A stretch of 64,000 nucleotides of DNA from Halorhabdus rudnickae (GTDB lineage: Archaea; Halobacteriota; Halobacteria; Halobacteriales; Haloarculaceae). Within the stretch, counting starts at the first letter, position 1. Each line of letters begins with the position of its first letter. The notes under the pieces were generated by a model that searched no databases, was not told the origin of the DNA, and was given only the letters and a program-made list of their open reading frames with translations. The translations under genes were made by a program, and so were the position numbers. The stretch lies in assembly GCF_900880625.1 (NCBI RefSeq), contig NZ_CAAHFB010000001.1:186001-250000 (forward strand), written 5' to 3'. This document shows, one piece after another, positions 32,792 through 41,649 of the stretch.

Positions 32792-33540
32792 GCGACGCCG
32801 ATCGCACGGAAGCAGTCCCGGATACCTTTCGGACGTACGCGGCCGATCGGCCAGACGCCCGGTTCACCGAGTGGCTCCGCGCTCGGGCTGAGCCCGACTG
32901 GTCATCGGCTGTCGAACATCCCTTCGTCAAGGAACTCGCCGGGGGCACGATAGACGATGGCGTCTTCCGCCGGTACCTGTTGCAGGATTACGCCTTTCTC
33001 GACGCCCTCGTCGGGGCGTTCGGCTACGCGGTCGGTGACGCTGCGGGCATGGATGCGCGCTCGCAGCTCGTCGATTTCCTCGCCGTGTTGACCGACGACG
33101 AAGACGGCTACTTCGAGCGCTCCTTCGAGGCACTGGAGGTGTCCGAGTCGGTGTATGCCCACCCCGAACCGACCGATACCACACGGGCCTTCGAGGATCT
33201 GCTCGGGCGGGCGGCCCGTGAAGGTGGTTACGCCGAGACGTTGGCCGTACTCGTCCCGGCGGAGTGGGTCTACCTCTCGTGGGCTGAGGCCCACGTCGAT
33301 GCCGAACCCGGCGCGTTCTACCTGCGGGAGTGGATCGACCTCCACGCCAACGATGGGTTCCGGTCGTTCGTCGGCTGGCTGCGGGAGGAACTCGATCGGG
33401 AGGGAGCCGCGGCCTCGCCCCGTCGACAGGCACGTCTCGATCGATCCTTCCGACGGACGGTCGAACTCGAAGTCGACTTCTTCGAGACTGCCTACAGGGA
33501 CGATTCCAGGCAGTCCTCGGGAGGGGAGCGCGAATGGTGA
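32788..33540 (+). CDS. TenA-like protein lacking the catalytic cysteine (TenA_E type)
   Basis: 250 aa from ATG 32788, overlapping the tenA stop as ATGA. The fold segments match TenA (YLLQDYAFLDALVGAFGYAVG; Asp before Tyr kept). The cysteine loop reads LVPAEWVYLSW, with Ala-Glu in place of Cys, as in the TenA_E branch. Plant/bacterial TenA_E proteins deformylate or deaminate formylaminopyrimidine, so this may do the step before TenA. A long N-terminal extension (about 30 residues) is unusual. Substrate is inferred from the family and the operon. Confidence 0.82.
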   Translation: MSDADRTEAVPDTFRTYAADRPDARFTEWLRARAEPDWSSAVEHPFVKELAGGTIDDGVFRRYLLQDYAFLDALVGAFGYAVGDAAGMDARSQLVDFLAVLTDDEDGYFERSFEALEVSESVYAHPEPTDTTRAFEDLLGRAAREGGYAETLAVLVPAEWVYLSWAEAHVDAEPGAFYLREWIDLHANDGFRSFVGWLREELDREGAAASPRRQARLDRSFRRTVELEVDFFETAYRDDSRQSSGGEREW

Positions 33541-35057
33541 GTTCCATGCTCGCGCTCGGGTTGACAGTCCTGACGCTGGTCGCGTTCTCGGGATTGGGGC
33601 TGTGGCACTCCCGAGGGCGCGTCGGCTCGGTGGAAGATCTGATCACGGCCCGGGATTCCGTCGGTCCCCGTCGGCTGACGGCCACGCTCCTCGCGTCGGT
33701 CATGGGCGTCTGGATCCTGCTCTCGGCGCCCGAGGCCGGTGCAAGCTTCGGTATCGCGGCCGTGGTCGGCTACGCAATCGGGGAGGCCCTGCCCATGCTC
33801 GCCTACGCGAAGATCGGTCCCCGCGTCCGCGAGGTCATCCCCGACGGCCACTCGCTGACGGAGTACGCCCACGCGCGGTACGGCGCGGCGATGTACGCGT
33901 TCGTCCTGCTCGTCAGCGCACTCTACATGTTCGTCTTTCTCGCGGCCGAGTTGACGGGAATCTCGCGGGCACTCGCACTCATCGCCGAAGTTCCGCAGTG
34001 GCAGACAGCCGTCCTCGTCGGTGGGTTCGTCCTGCTGTATACGGGCTATGGCGGTCTCCGGGCGAGTATCTTCACCGACACGATCCAAGCGATCATCGTC
34101 CTGCCGCTGGTGGTGCTGGCGGCGGCCGGCGCGATACTCGCGCTGGGTGGCCCCGGTGCCGTCTACACCGGAATTGCGAGTACGAACCCGACGCTGCTCG
34201 ATCCCGGGTTCTGGCCCGGCTTGCAGTTCGGACTCGCGCTCGCGTTCGCCATTCTGGGTGCGGAACTCATCAATCAGACCTGGTGGCAACGGATCTACGC
34301 CGGTGCAGACGACGAAACCGTCCGCAGAGGATTTCTCAGAGCCGCTATCGGGAACGGCCTGATCATCCTGGTCGCGGCGCTGTTCGGCGTCATCGCCGCT
34401 GGCCACACGAACGTCGTGACTGACCCGGCGAGTGCGGGATACAACGCCGATGTCTCCTTTTTCCTACTGCTGGGTGAGACGTTCCCCGAGTGGCTCGTCC
34501 TGGTCGTGGTTCTGCTTGCACTACTTCTGGTAATGAGTTCCGTTGACACGCTGTTCAACGCCCTGTCGAGTCTCGTGACCGCCGACCTCCCACGCCTGCT
34601 GGAGGAGCCAACCGATCGGACGCTCGCACTCGGTTCGCGGGTGTTCACAGTCGCCGTCGCCATCGCCGCGATCTACGTCAGTCTGGAAGCTCGTAGCGTC
34701 CTCCGGCTGTTCTTCCTGGCCGATCTGTTGGGGGCCGCAGTGGCGTTTCCGCTGATCTACGGTCTGTTCTCCCGGCGGTTGACCGGCCCCGGTGCGCTGG
34801 TCAGTAGCCTTGCCGGCCTCGCGTTCGGCCTCGCGTACTTCCCGGACCTCCGGGAGTACATCACTGCGATCCCGATCGTTGGCGACGCACTGCCGGTTGC
34901 AGATCCGTTCTATCTCACTTCCTTTGGCGGTGCGTTCCTGATCTCGACCCTGCTGACGCTGTCCGCCTCTCGTCTCTCTCGTTCGACGTTCGATCACGAT
35001 GGGCTCTCCGAGACAGTTCGTCGACTCGATGACGGATCCGGAGAACGAGCCGACTGA
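33534..35057 (+). CDS. Sodium:solute symporter (SSS family), probable thiamine-precursor importer
   Basis: 507 aa from ATG 33534, overlapping the TenA-like gene by 7 nt; the open frame goes further up but in coding sequence of the other frame. Thirteen or so hydrophobic segments, with SSS-type landmarks: the early GVWILLSAPEAGASFGIAAVVGY helix, YTGYGGLRASIFTDTIQ and SSVDTLFNALSSLVTADL. SSS transporters use the sodium gradient, well suited to a halophile. Its coupling to two TenA genes suggests uptake of thiamine, HMP or breakdown products. No binding-protein gene is in this operon. Confidence 0.85.
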   Translation: MVSSMLALGLTVLTLVAFSGLGLWHSRGRVGSVEDLITARDSVGPRRLTATLLASVMGVWILLSAPEAGASFGIAAVVGYAIGEALPMLAYAKIGPRVREVIPDGHSLTEYAHARYGAAMYAFVLLVSALYMFVFLAAELTGISRALALIAEVPQWQTAVLVGGFVLLYTGYGGLRASIFTDTIQAIIVLPLVVLAAAGAILALGGPGAVYTGIASTNPTLLDPGFWPGLQFGLALAFAILGAELINQTWWQRIYAGADDETVRRGFLRAAIGNGLIILVAALFGVIAAGHTNVVTDPASAGYNADVSFFLLLGETFPEWLVLVVVLLALLLVMSSVDTLFNALSSLVTADLPRLLEEPTDRTLALGSRVFTVAVAIAAIYVSLEARSVLRLFFLADLLGAAVAFPLIYGLFSRRLTGPGALVSSLAGLAFGLAYFPDLREYITAIPIVGDALPVADPFYLTSFGGAFLISTLLTLSASRLSRSTFDHDGLSETVRRLDDGSGERAD

Positions 35058-35122
35058 CAGTCTGGGACAGGTGTACAGATCGGTTCGGCTCGCGTGCCAT
35101 CTCATCGGGACGGGAAAGCCGA

Positions 35123-35395
35123 TTACGCTTCGGCAAGGTGGTCGGCGATGGCGTGCAGTTCACTCTTCCGGAACGGGCGACTATCGTCACGGTCAGTCTC
35201 CACTTCGGGCACGTGGGCCGCGATCGTCGAGCGCATGTCGGATTTTGGCGGGAGACGGGCGGCGTCAACTGGATCGCCCACGGTGTCACAGATCGCTGCG
35301 AGGGACTCCTTGGTGAAGTCGGTCGACACCTGTCGTTCGAATCGTCCGACGGCGACCCGGATCTCGTTGCGGAGGTCGTCGACAGTTTTGGCCAT
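35123..35395 (-). CDS. Small haloarchaeal hypothetical protein, 90 aa
   Basis: From ATG 35395 (MAKTVDDLRNEIRVAVGRFE). Two likely helices at the start are followed by ESLAAICDTVGDP, RLPPKSDMRSTIAAHV and SRPFRKSELHAIADHL, a pattern of short helices suggesting a DNA- or protein-binding module. The frame opens further upstream to 35491 but the shorter start removes a weakly composed tail. It converges with the symporter gene. Function unknown. Confidence 0.6.
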   Translation of the reverse strand: MAKTVDDLRNEIRVAVGRFERQVSTDFTKESLAAICDTVGDPVDAARLPPKSDMRSTIAAHVPEVETDRDDSRPFRKSELHAIADHLAEA

Positions 35396-35515
35396 GTCTG
35401 GGGAGAGGTGCGGCCCCGTCCTGTAGATTGCGGTCAGTGGTGTGCCCTCTCTCGTCGCCCACGACACATGTCTCCTCTTGAATACATCCACTGGCGCTCT
35501 CCCCGCAAAACTAAG

Positions 35516-35534
35516 GTATTACGACGCGTATTAC
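35516..35534 (+). promoter_or_regulatory. Paired GTATTAC repeats before the antitoxin gene
   Basis: GTATTAC occurs at 35516-35522 and 35528-35534, 12 bp apart, ending 5 nt before the ATG of the AbrB-type gene at 35540. Type II antitoxins usually repress their own operon by binding such repeats, so this is the likely operator, perhaps overlapping the promoter. Confidence 0.45.
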
Positions 35535-35539
35535 CACTC

Positions 35540-35800
35540 ATGAGTGAGGCCACCCGTGTCACGGAGAAGGGACAGGCGACGATCCCGAAGGATCTCCGTG
35601 AGAAGTACGATCTCGAACCGGGCGACGAAGTCGTGTGGTTGGACACAGACGACGGTATCGTCGTGAAAAAGCGAACGCGCACGACCGGACGCGGTCTGCT
35701 CGTGCCCGAGGAGACCGCCGAGGAGAAACGCACAGAGATTTCCGCGGAGCTACAGCGTCGTCTTCGTGATCGACGAGACCGCAACTACGAGGACGGCTGA
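35540..35800 (+). CDS. AbrB/MazE-type antitoxin
   Basis: 86 aa from ATG 35540. The swapped-hairpin AbrB signature is clear: RVTEKGQATIPKDLREKYDLEPGDEVVWLDTDDGIVV in pieces over residues 6-45. The C-terminal half is charged (EETAEEKRTEISAELQRRLRDRRDRN), suitable to wrap the toxin. The toxin gene starts 1 nt after its stop. It binds DNA and neutralises the PIN ribonuclease. Confidence 0.88.
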   Translation: MSEATRVTEKGQATIPKDLREKYDLEPGDEVVWLDTDDGIVVKKRTRTTGRGLLVPEETAEEKRTEISAELQRRLRDRRDRNYEDG

Positions 35801-35801
35801 G

Positions 35802-36209
35802 ATGGCGACCTACACTGCAGATGCTGTTTCCCTCCTGGTGTATCTCGTCGATGCGCTTCCCACACGAGCGGACCGTCTCTTTGCCGAAGCCGAAGCAGGT
35901 GAGACGGTCATCCACACCCCGAGCACAGCTTTCGCGGAAGTTCTCTACGCTGTGGCGCACGACAAGGACGTTCGAGGCGTCACGCTCACAGGAACGCCGG
36001 AGGAAACGAGAGAGGCACTGGTAGGGAGTGGTCCGATCTCGATCGCACCGATGACGGGACCCACAGTGACCGAATACGCCCAGATTGTCGACGAATTTAC
36101 CATCCATGATGGACTTGTCGTTGCGAGTCATCGGGCACGGAACACCGACGCGATCATCACCACGGATGGAACCATTCGCGAGGCCGGGTACGATATTGTC
36201 TGGGGGTGA
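35802..36209 (+). CDS. PIN-domain toxin (VapC-like ribonuclease)
   Basis: 135 aa from ATG 35802 (MATYTADAVSLLVYLVDALP). Acidic residues of the PIN active site: Asp7 (YTADAVSLLVYL), Glu at about 44 (TAFAEVLYAV), Asp at about 101 (FTIHDGLVVASHR) and Asp at about 113 (AIITTDGTI). These hold Mg for RNA cleavage. The chain is complete. Second gene of the pair. Its stop is followed at once by the ATG of the Dna2-like gene, so readthrough or coupling is possible. Confidence 0.87.
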   Translation: MATYTADAVSLLVYLVDALPTRADRLFAEAEAGETVIHTPSTAFAEVLYAVAHDKDVRGVTLTGTPEETREALVGSGPISIAPMTGPTVTEYAQIVDEFTIHDGLVVASHRARNTDAIITTDGTIREAGYDIVWG

Positions 36210-39047
36210 ATGGCTGGGGTGGTTCCCGATTGCTACCCATCTACCGACAGCGTTTTTCCCGCCCCAGCCCAGTCAGATGATGTGCAATTCCGCGGGCCAG
36301 TCCTCGACGTAAGTGCGACGAAAACCGTGAGCACGCAGTACGGCGAGCGGGACCTCTCGGAAGTCACGATTCGTCCAGACGAGGGCCGCGCGGACCCCGT
36401 CACGGTCACCTTGTGGGGGAAGTGGACCGAGACGGCCGACGTGCTGGAAGAAGGCATGGAACTCGCTGTCTACGACGCCGAGCAGCGCGAGTACCGCGGC
36501 GAGACCCAATACACGACGGGCGATGAGACGATGGTCGTCGTCGAACCCGAGTTCATCGTTGACGTGACCGACGTCCGCTCGTGGGTGCAGTGTCCCCGGA
36601 TGTACTACCTGAACAAACTCTCGGGGACGCCGCTGGCGTACCCGGTCGTCAAGGGGACGATCGTCCACGAGGTCTTTGGGGATCTCCTGCGCGGTCGTGA
36701 CGTCGAGGACGCCGTCGCCGAGCGCGTCGAGGAGGTCGGTCTCGAACTCGGCCTCCTGGGACGGGACGCCGAGACGGTTCGAGCGGACGCCCTGGATCAC
36801 GCCAGCGCGATCGAGGGCTGGCTCCAGCAAGGCCAGTTGACCGACGGCGGCCAGACCACCTTCGGCCCGACCGAAAGCGAGTGGCGCTCGGAGCAGACGC
36901 TCATCAGCCAGCGCTACGGGCTGAAAGGGCGGGCCGACGCGGTTCGGCGCGGGATGCCGGTCGAACTCAAGACCGGCAAGAACACGAACCGGGAACCCCG
37001 ATTCCAGGACAAGATCCAGGCTGCGGCCTACGCCCTCATTCTGGGTGAACACGGCGATGAGCCACCGAACACCGGGACCCTGCTCTATACCAAAAACGCC
37101 GCCGTCGAACGGACCGAAGAGGGTGGCGACCTCTCGCCGGCCAAGGAGTTCTCGATCGGTTCGGGGCTACTGGAGTTCGTCCTCCGGACGCGCAACGAGA
37201 TCGCCGCCATGGAACACGGGATGGACGTTCCGACGGGCTATGAGGCCGACGCGAAGTGCGAGTACTGCTTCGAGCAGGACACGTGCATGGCCGTCTCGGG
37301 CCGGCTCGACCAGGAATCGAAAGCCGGCCAGGTTGGCAATCCGATTCCCGAGGACGAACGCGAGTACTTCGAACGAAATTATCGCGCGATCGAGGCCGAA
37401 CGTCGGGCTGCCCATCGGGAGTACGCGAAGCTCTGGCGACAGGACGCCGACGAACGAGCCGACGATGATCGGGCGTTGATCGACCTCGAACCCACCGGAC
37501 AGCAGGAACTCGACGACGGTGGGTGGGAACTCCGGGCGAAAGCGACCGGCGCAACGTCGAAGATCCGCGAGGGCGACGTCGTGCTGGCGAGCGATGGCGA
37601 TCCGATCGAGGGCGATGCGGAACTCGGGCGAGTGCAACGACTGGGTGGCGAGGTCGAGAGGAGCGAGACCTCGGAGAGTTCGAGCGGCCCAACCACAAGA
37701 AGAGGCGAGATTGTCGTCACCGCCGACGAACCGGTCGACCTCCGCCGGCTCGACGTCTATCCCTCTGAACTCTCGACCGACCGGATGCTGACGGCCATTC
37801 ACGACGCACTGCTCCGCCAATCGAGCGAGGAGAAAGCCGTACTCTTTGGCCGCCGCGAGCCGGAGTTCCGCGAAATCGAGAAGACGTTCGTCGAGAACAA
37901 CCCCGCCCAGGACCAGGCTGTCGGGCGGGCAGTCGGCGCAGAAGACTTCGCACTGATCCACGGCCCGCCGGGGACTGGCAAGACTTACACGTTGGCGACG
38001 CTCGTCGATGTGCTGGTCGATCGCGGCGAGCGCGTCCTCTTATCGGCCTTTACGAACCGTGCGGTGGACAACGCCGTCGAGGCACTGCTGGAGCACGGAT
38101 TCGAGGACATCATTCGGATGGGCACCGAGACTGGTGTACGCGAGGACCTCGCCCACGTCCGTCTCGATCCGGCAGGTGATCCCGACGAGCGAGCGAGCCA
38201 GTTGACTGAGGCACCCGTCGTCGCCGCGACGACCGCCACCTGCGCATCGCGGATCTTGCGCGATCAGGACTTCGACGTGGCGGTCATCGACGAGGCGGGG
38301 CAGTTGACCGAACCTGGCGCACTCGCAGCGGTCGCTCGGGCCGATCGGTTCGTGTTGGTTGGCGATCACCAGCAACTCCCGCCGGTCGTCCGCAGTGAAG
38401 ACGACGTCACCGGCAGAGAGACGGTAGCGGACCTCTCGAAGTCGCTATTCGAGCGACTGATCGACGCCCACCCCGAGGCTGGTGTTCTACTCGACCGGCA
38501 GTACCGGATGGCCCAGCGCATCCAGGCGTTCTCTTCCCGGGAGTTCTACGACGGGCAGTTGCGTCCGGCGACCGGTGAGATCGCCGGCCAGACCCTCGCC
38601 GACCTCGATGGAGTCGATCCGGCGGCGTTGCCTGCCCACCTTCGCGGACGGGTGACCTTCCTCGATCCCGACGGGCAGGCAAATGGGAACACCAATCCCG
38701 ACGAGGCCGCGGCCGTCGCCGAGACTGTCGAATCGTATCTGCAAGCGGGAGTCGATCCAGCGGACATCGGCGTGATCGCGCCCTATCGCGCCCAGGTCGC
38801 CGAAATCGGCCAGCGCATCCCCGCGGGCGTGACTGTCGATACGGTCGATCGGTTCCAGGGGTCGAGCAAGGAGGTCGTTCTCGTTTCGTTCGTCGCGACG
38901 GGGAGTCTCGATGGGCCGATCTTCGAGGACTACCGGCGCATCAACGTCGCGCTGACTCGGGCGAAGCGTGCGCTCGTGCTGATCGGCGATGCCGACGCGC
39001 TCTCGACGGACGAGCGCTACCAGCGGATGGTCGAGTGGGCGCGGTGA
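36210..39047 (+). CDS. Dna2-like nuclease-helicase (OB fold, Cas4-like nuclease, SF1 helicase)
   Basis: 945 aa. Domains in order: an OB-fold-like part (about 25-110), a Cas4/RecB-type PD-(D/E)xK nuclease (about 115-365) and a superfamily 1 helicase (about 560-945). Nuclease landmarks: Cys127 (VQCPRMYYL), GRADAV, PVELKTGKN and the cysteines CEYC and C at about 350-360, so a 4Fe-4S cluster is likely. Helicase: GPPGTGKT near residue 583, VIDEAGQ, GDHQQLPPV, QYRM, VDRFQGSSK and NVALTRAKR. It processes flaps and DNA ends. ATG 36210 abuts the toxin stop; a GTG at 36282 at the OB-fold edge, 26 nt after a T-rich box, is an alternative start. Confidence 0.9.
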   Translation: MAGVVPDCYPSTDSVFPAPAQSDDVQFRGPVLDVSATKTVSTQYGERDLSEVTIRPDEGRADPVTVTLWGKWTETADVLEEGMELAVYDAEQREYRGETQYTTGDETMVVVEPEFIVDVTDVRSWVQCPRMYYLNKLSGTPLAYPVVKGTIVHEVFGDLLRGRDVEDAVAERVEEVGLELGLLGRDAETVRADALDHASAIEGWLQQGQLTDGGQTTFGPTESEWRSEQTLISQRYGLKGRADAVRRGMPVELKTGKNTNREPRFQDKIQAAAYALILGEHGDEPPNTGTLLYTKNAAVERTEEGGDLSPAKEFSIGSGLLEFVLRTRNEIAAMEHGMDVPTGYEADAKCEYCFEQDTCMAVSGRLDQESKAGQVGNPIPEDEREYFERNYRAIEAERRAAHREYAKLWRQDADERADDDRALIDLEPTGQQELDDGGWELRAKATGATSKIREGDVVLASDGDPIEGDAELGRVQRLGGEVERSETSESSSGPTTRRGEIVVTADEPVDLRRLDVYPSELSTDRMLTAIHDALLRQSSEEKAVLFGRREPEFREIEKTFVENNPAQDQAVGRAVGAEDFALIHGPPGTGKTYTLATLVDVLVDRGERVLLSAFTNRAVDNAVEALLEHGFEDIIRMGTETGVREDLAHVRLDPAGDPDERASQLTEAPVVAATTATCASRILRDQDFDVAVIDEAGQLTEPGALAAVARADRFVLVGDHQQLPPVVRSEDDVTGRETVADLSKSLFERLIDAHPEAGVLLDRQYRMAQRIQAFSSREFYDGQLRPATGEIAGQTLADLDGVDPAALPAHLRGRVTFLDPDGQANGNTNPDEAAAVAETVESYLQAGVDPADIGVIAPYRAQVAEIGQRIPAGVTVDTVDRFQGSSKEVVLVSFVATGSLDGPIFEDYRRINVALTRAKRALVLIGDADALSTDERYQRMVEWAR

Positions 39048-39775
39048 GCGAGATCGACACTGGCAAGGCGAACCCAGTCCGATCGCCTGGCGTGACGATT
39101 TCCACTGATGGAGTGACGGTCGCTGGCAAGTGCCCGCCCGAGGCCGACGCACTCCAGGCGGCCGCCGATCGTGGGTTCGACGCCGTCGAACTCTACCTCG
39201 AACGCGACCACCTGGAGGACATCCCGGCGGTTGCCCGGACGGTTCGGCAATCGCCGATCGCGGCCGCCTCGGTCCACACCCCACACGTCACGCCGGACGA
39301 ACACGCATACTACGAACGGGCCGACGACCTCGCGGTCGCGCTCGATGCCTATCTCGTGTTGCACTCGAAGTACGTCATGCACGTCTTTGCCCCTGACGTG
39401 GAGGCGATTGGCTTTTCGGCCCCCCACGGCCACGAGAACAATACCGGCGCCAGCGTGCTGCATCTCGAAGAAATGATTCTCGACCGTGGCACCGACCTGG
39501 TGCTCGATACGGCCCACCTCTACACCGCCGAACGCGAGTATCAGAGCGCCCTGGAGCATCTCCTCACGTCGTATCCCGACCAGGTTGGCCTGATCCACCT
39601 CACGGACAGCACGCGACGCGACGACGGACTGCCCTTCGGCGAGGGCGATATCGACCTCGAAGCCACAGTCGAGACCATCCGCGAGTCCGCCTTTGACGGC
39701 CCAATCGTCCTCGAAGTCAGCCAGGACGCCCAGGCGGCTGCACTGGACGCCTTCGAGCGGTACTGGACGGGGTGA
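39044..39775 (+). CDS. Xylose-isomerase-like TIM-barrel protein
   Basis: 243 aa from GTG 39044, which overlaps the preceding stop (GTGA). Repeated beta-alpha units (GFDAVELYLERDHL, AAASVHTPHV, LVLDTAHLYTA, VGLIHLTDST, IVLEVSQD) fit the sugar-phosphate isomerase/epimerase (AP endonuclease 2-like) barrel. Metal-binding candidates are the His of HTPH, Glu of HLEEM, Asp-His of DTAH, His of IHLTD and the C-terminal Glu. Substrate unknown. Coupling with the nuclease-helicase gene raises a DNA-repair role (endonuclease IV fold), but the sequence does not decide this. Confidence 0.8.
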   Translation: MSEIDTGKANPVRSPGVTISTDGVTVAGKCPPEADALQAAADRGFDAVELYLERDHLEDIPAVARTVRQSPIAAASVHTPHVTPDEHAYYERADDLAVALDAYLVLHSKYVMHVFAPDVEAIGFSAPHGHENNTGASVLHLEEMILDRGTDLVLDTAHLYTAEREYQSALEHLLTSYPDQVGLIHLTDSTRRDDGLPFGEGDIDLEATVETIRESAFDGPIVLEVSQDAQAAALDAFERYWTG

Positions 39776-39846
39776 CGGCGACTTCACGTGTGTTCCCAAA
39801 CTATTTACTACAGTTAGCACCGATTATTGCATACGAGGACAAAGAT

Positions 39847-40071
39847 ATGGGGACGACTGCACGAGAAGCCGATCTCCCGGACGATCACGAACAAATCCTC
39901 ACGCTCGTCGACGACGAAGCGCTTCGCGTCGAAGAGATCGCCGAACGTGAAGACATGGATTTCGAGGCAGTACGGGACGCGATTCAGGATCTCTGGGAGC
40001 GGAATCTCGTTGTTTCGGGCCCCGATTTCGAATTCGAGGCCGATCGTGATCTGCCGCCGAATCTCGAGTAA
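39847..40071 (+). CDS. Small winged-helix protein upstream of dGTPase
   Basis: 74 aa from ATG 39847 (MGTTAREADLPDDHEQILTL). The helices VDDEALRVEEIAERED and FEAVRDAIQDLWERNLVVSGPDFEF give a helix-turn-helix with a short wing, a MarR/ArsR-like layout but smaller. AT-rich CTATTTACT at 39802-39810 upstream serves as a promoter. The next gene starts 16 nt on, so it probably regulates or assists the HD phosphohydrolase. The frame opens earlier (39772), but the first part overlaps the previous stop and lacks family character. Confidence 0.68.
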   Translation: MGTTAREADLPDDHEQILTLVDDEALRVEEIAEREDMDFEAVRDAIQDLWERNLVVSGPDFEFEADRDLPPNLE

Positions 40072-40087
40072 CTCTCTGATTTCACGA

Positions 40088-41563
40088 ATGACTGGTACGC
40101 TAAGTTACGCCCAGCGAATGGAACGTGGACAGTCCGTGCCGGAGGGGCATTTTCGCAATCCAGCCCGTCGGGATCGAGACAGGATCCGATATACGAGGTA
40201 TTTTCGACGTCTCTCGGGCGTGACGCAGGTCGCACACTCCGAAGAAGCACAGCTCTATCACAACCGGCTGACCCACTCGATGAAAGTCGCACAGGTCGCG
40301 AGTGCGCTGGCCCGGATCTTTCTCATCCGACACGATATCGAGCCGGAATACGCGACCGGACGCCGGCTCGGCCAGTCCAATCAGCCAGGGTCGTCTTCGC
40401 TGGCGACTTCTCTGGACCCCTACGTCGTCGAGGCTGCCGCCCACGCACACGATCTGGGCCACCCGCCGTTCGGCCACTGTGGCGAAAAGACGCTCGACGA
40501 TCTCGTTGAGGAAGCAAGCGATCGACCTGCAGGATTCGAAGGGAACGCCCAGTCGTTTCGCATCGTGACGTCCCTCGCCGCACGCAACCCTGACTGGGGA
40601 TGTAACGTGACGCGAGCGACCCTCAAGTATCCCTGGGACCGGAACGATCCGGCAGCCGAAGACGATGACGGCGAACCCGACAAGTGGGGGTATTACACTG
40701 ACCCCGGGACAAACGACGCGTCCGCGTTCCACTGGGCACGCCGGCCACTGGAGGGACGAACTGGCCAAAAGGTCCTCGAGGCCCAGATCATGGACTGGGC
40801 TGACGACGTGACCTACGCAGTCCACGATTTACAGGACTTCTTCCGGAGCGGATTGATCCCACTCGACGAACTCCTTCGGGAGGCAATCGGTGATGCAGGC
40901 TCGCCGGATCCACGCCTCGAACAGTTCGGCCTCGCAACTAACGAGGAACTCGGTCCGTTCCGGGACTATCTCGAGGAAAAAACGGACGTGGACACGTCGA
41001 CGTTCGACGTCGCCGGATTCTTTACTGATATCCTGCAGATTTTCGACGGGAGTCCGGCTTCGTTGCTCACCCCGTTCGAAAATACCGACGCAGAACGACG
41101 GGATCTGAAACGATTCACGTCGATGCTCGTTAGCCGGTATCTTGAGGCCAAACGGTCACAGAATCCAAAGTACGTCAAGCTCTCACAGAACGGCCCGCAC
41201 TGGGACCTCCTGATCGACCCGGCCTTCGAGAACGAGGTGGAGACGCTCAAGGCGCTCACTGAGTTCTACGTCATCTCGAATCCCGTCTTGATGCAACAAC
41301 AGGAGGGACAGGAGGAAATTCTCCGGAACGTCTTCAGGAAACTACTTGAGGAAGCTAAAGACGCGAGGGCAAAAGATTTCCCTGCCGCCGCAATCCCGTC
41401 GCCATATCTCGAACGTGTCCGTTCATCGAGTACAACCGACACGCCGTTGTACCGGATCGTGGCCGACCTGATCGCGTCGCTGACCGAGCAGCAAGTCATT
41501 TCGCTTCACGAACGGTTACACGGGTGGACGCCGGGAACGATCCAGCAGAACCTCATCGGATGA
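40088..41563 (+). CDS. HD-domain dGTP triphosphohydrolase-like protein
   Basis: 491 aa from ATG 40088; an in-frame ATG at 40118 is possible. HD metal ligands: HNRLTHSMKVAQVA, AHAHDLGHPPFGHCGE, then IMDWADDVTYAVHD. The initial DRDRIRYTRYFRRLSGVTQV segment is the typical dGTPase start. The family cleaves dGTP to deoxyguanosine and triphosphate and so sets dNTP pools, and in some cases limits viruses. The C-terminal part is long and helical. It is transcribed with a small winged-helix gene. Confidence 0.88.
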   Translation: MTGTLSYAQRMERGQSVPEGHFRNPARRDRDRIRYTRYFRRLSGVTQVAHSEEAQLYHNRLTHSMKVAQVASALARIFLIRHDIEPEYATGRRLGQSNQPGSSSLATSLDPYVVEAAAHAHDLGHPPFGHCGEKTLDDLVEEASDRPAGFEGNAQSFRIVTSLAARNPDWGCNVTRATLKYPWDRNDPAAEDDDGEPDKWGYYTDPGTNDASAFHWARRPLEGRTGQKVLEAQIMDWADDVTYAVHDLQDFFRSGLIPLDELLREAIGDAGSPDPRLEQFGLATNEELGPFRDYLEEKTDVDTSTFDVAGFFTDILQIFDGSPASLLTPFENTDAERRDLKRFTSMLVSRYLEAKRSQNPKYVKLSQNGPHWDLLIDPAFENEVETLKALTEFYVISNPVLMQQQEGQEEILRNVFRKLLEEAKDARAKDFPAAAIPSPYLERVRSSSTTDTPLYRIVADLIASLTEQQVISLHERLHGWTPGTIQQNLIG

Positions 41564-41649
41564 TTCGCTGACCCACGTTCGATTCCCGTAGTCCTGAATC
41601 GCGGTGGACAATCCATTTGTGGCCTGCGTCCGTCAGACACGGTTAACGA

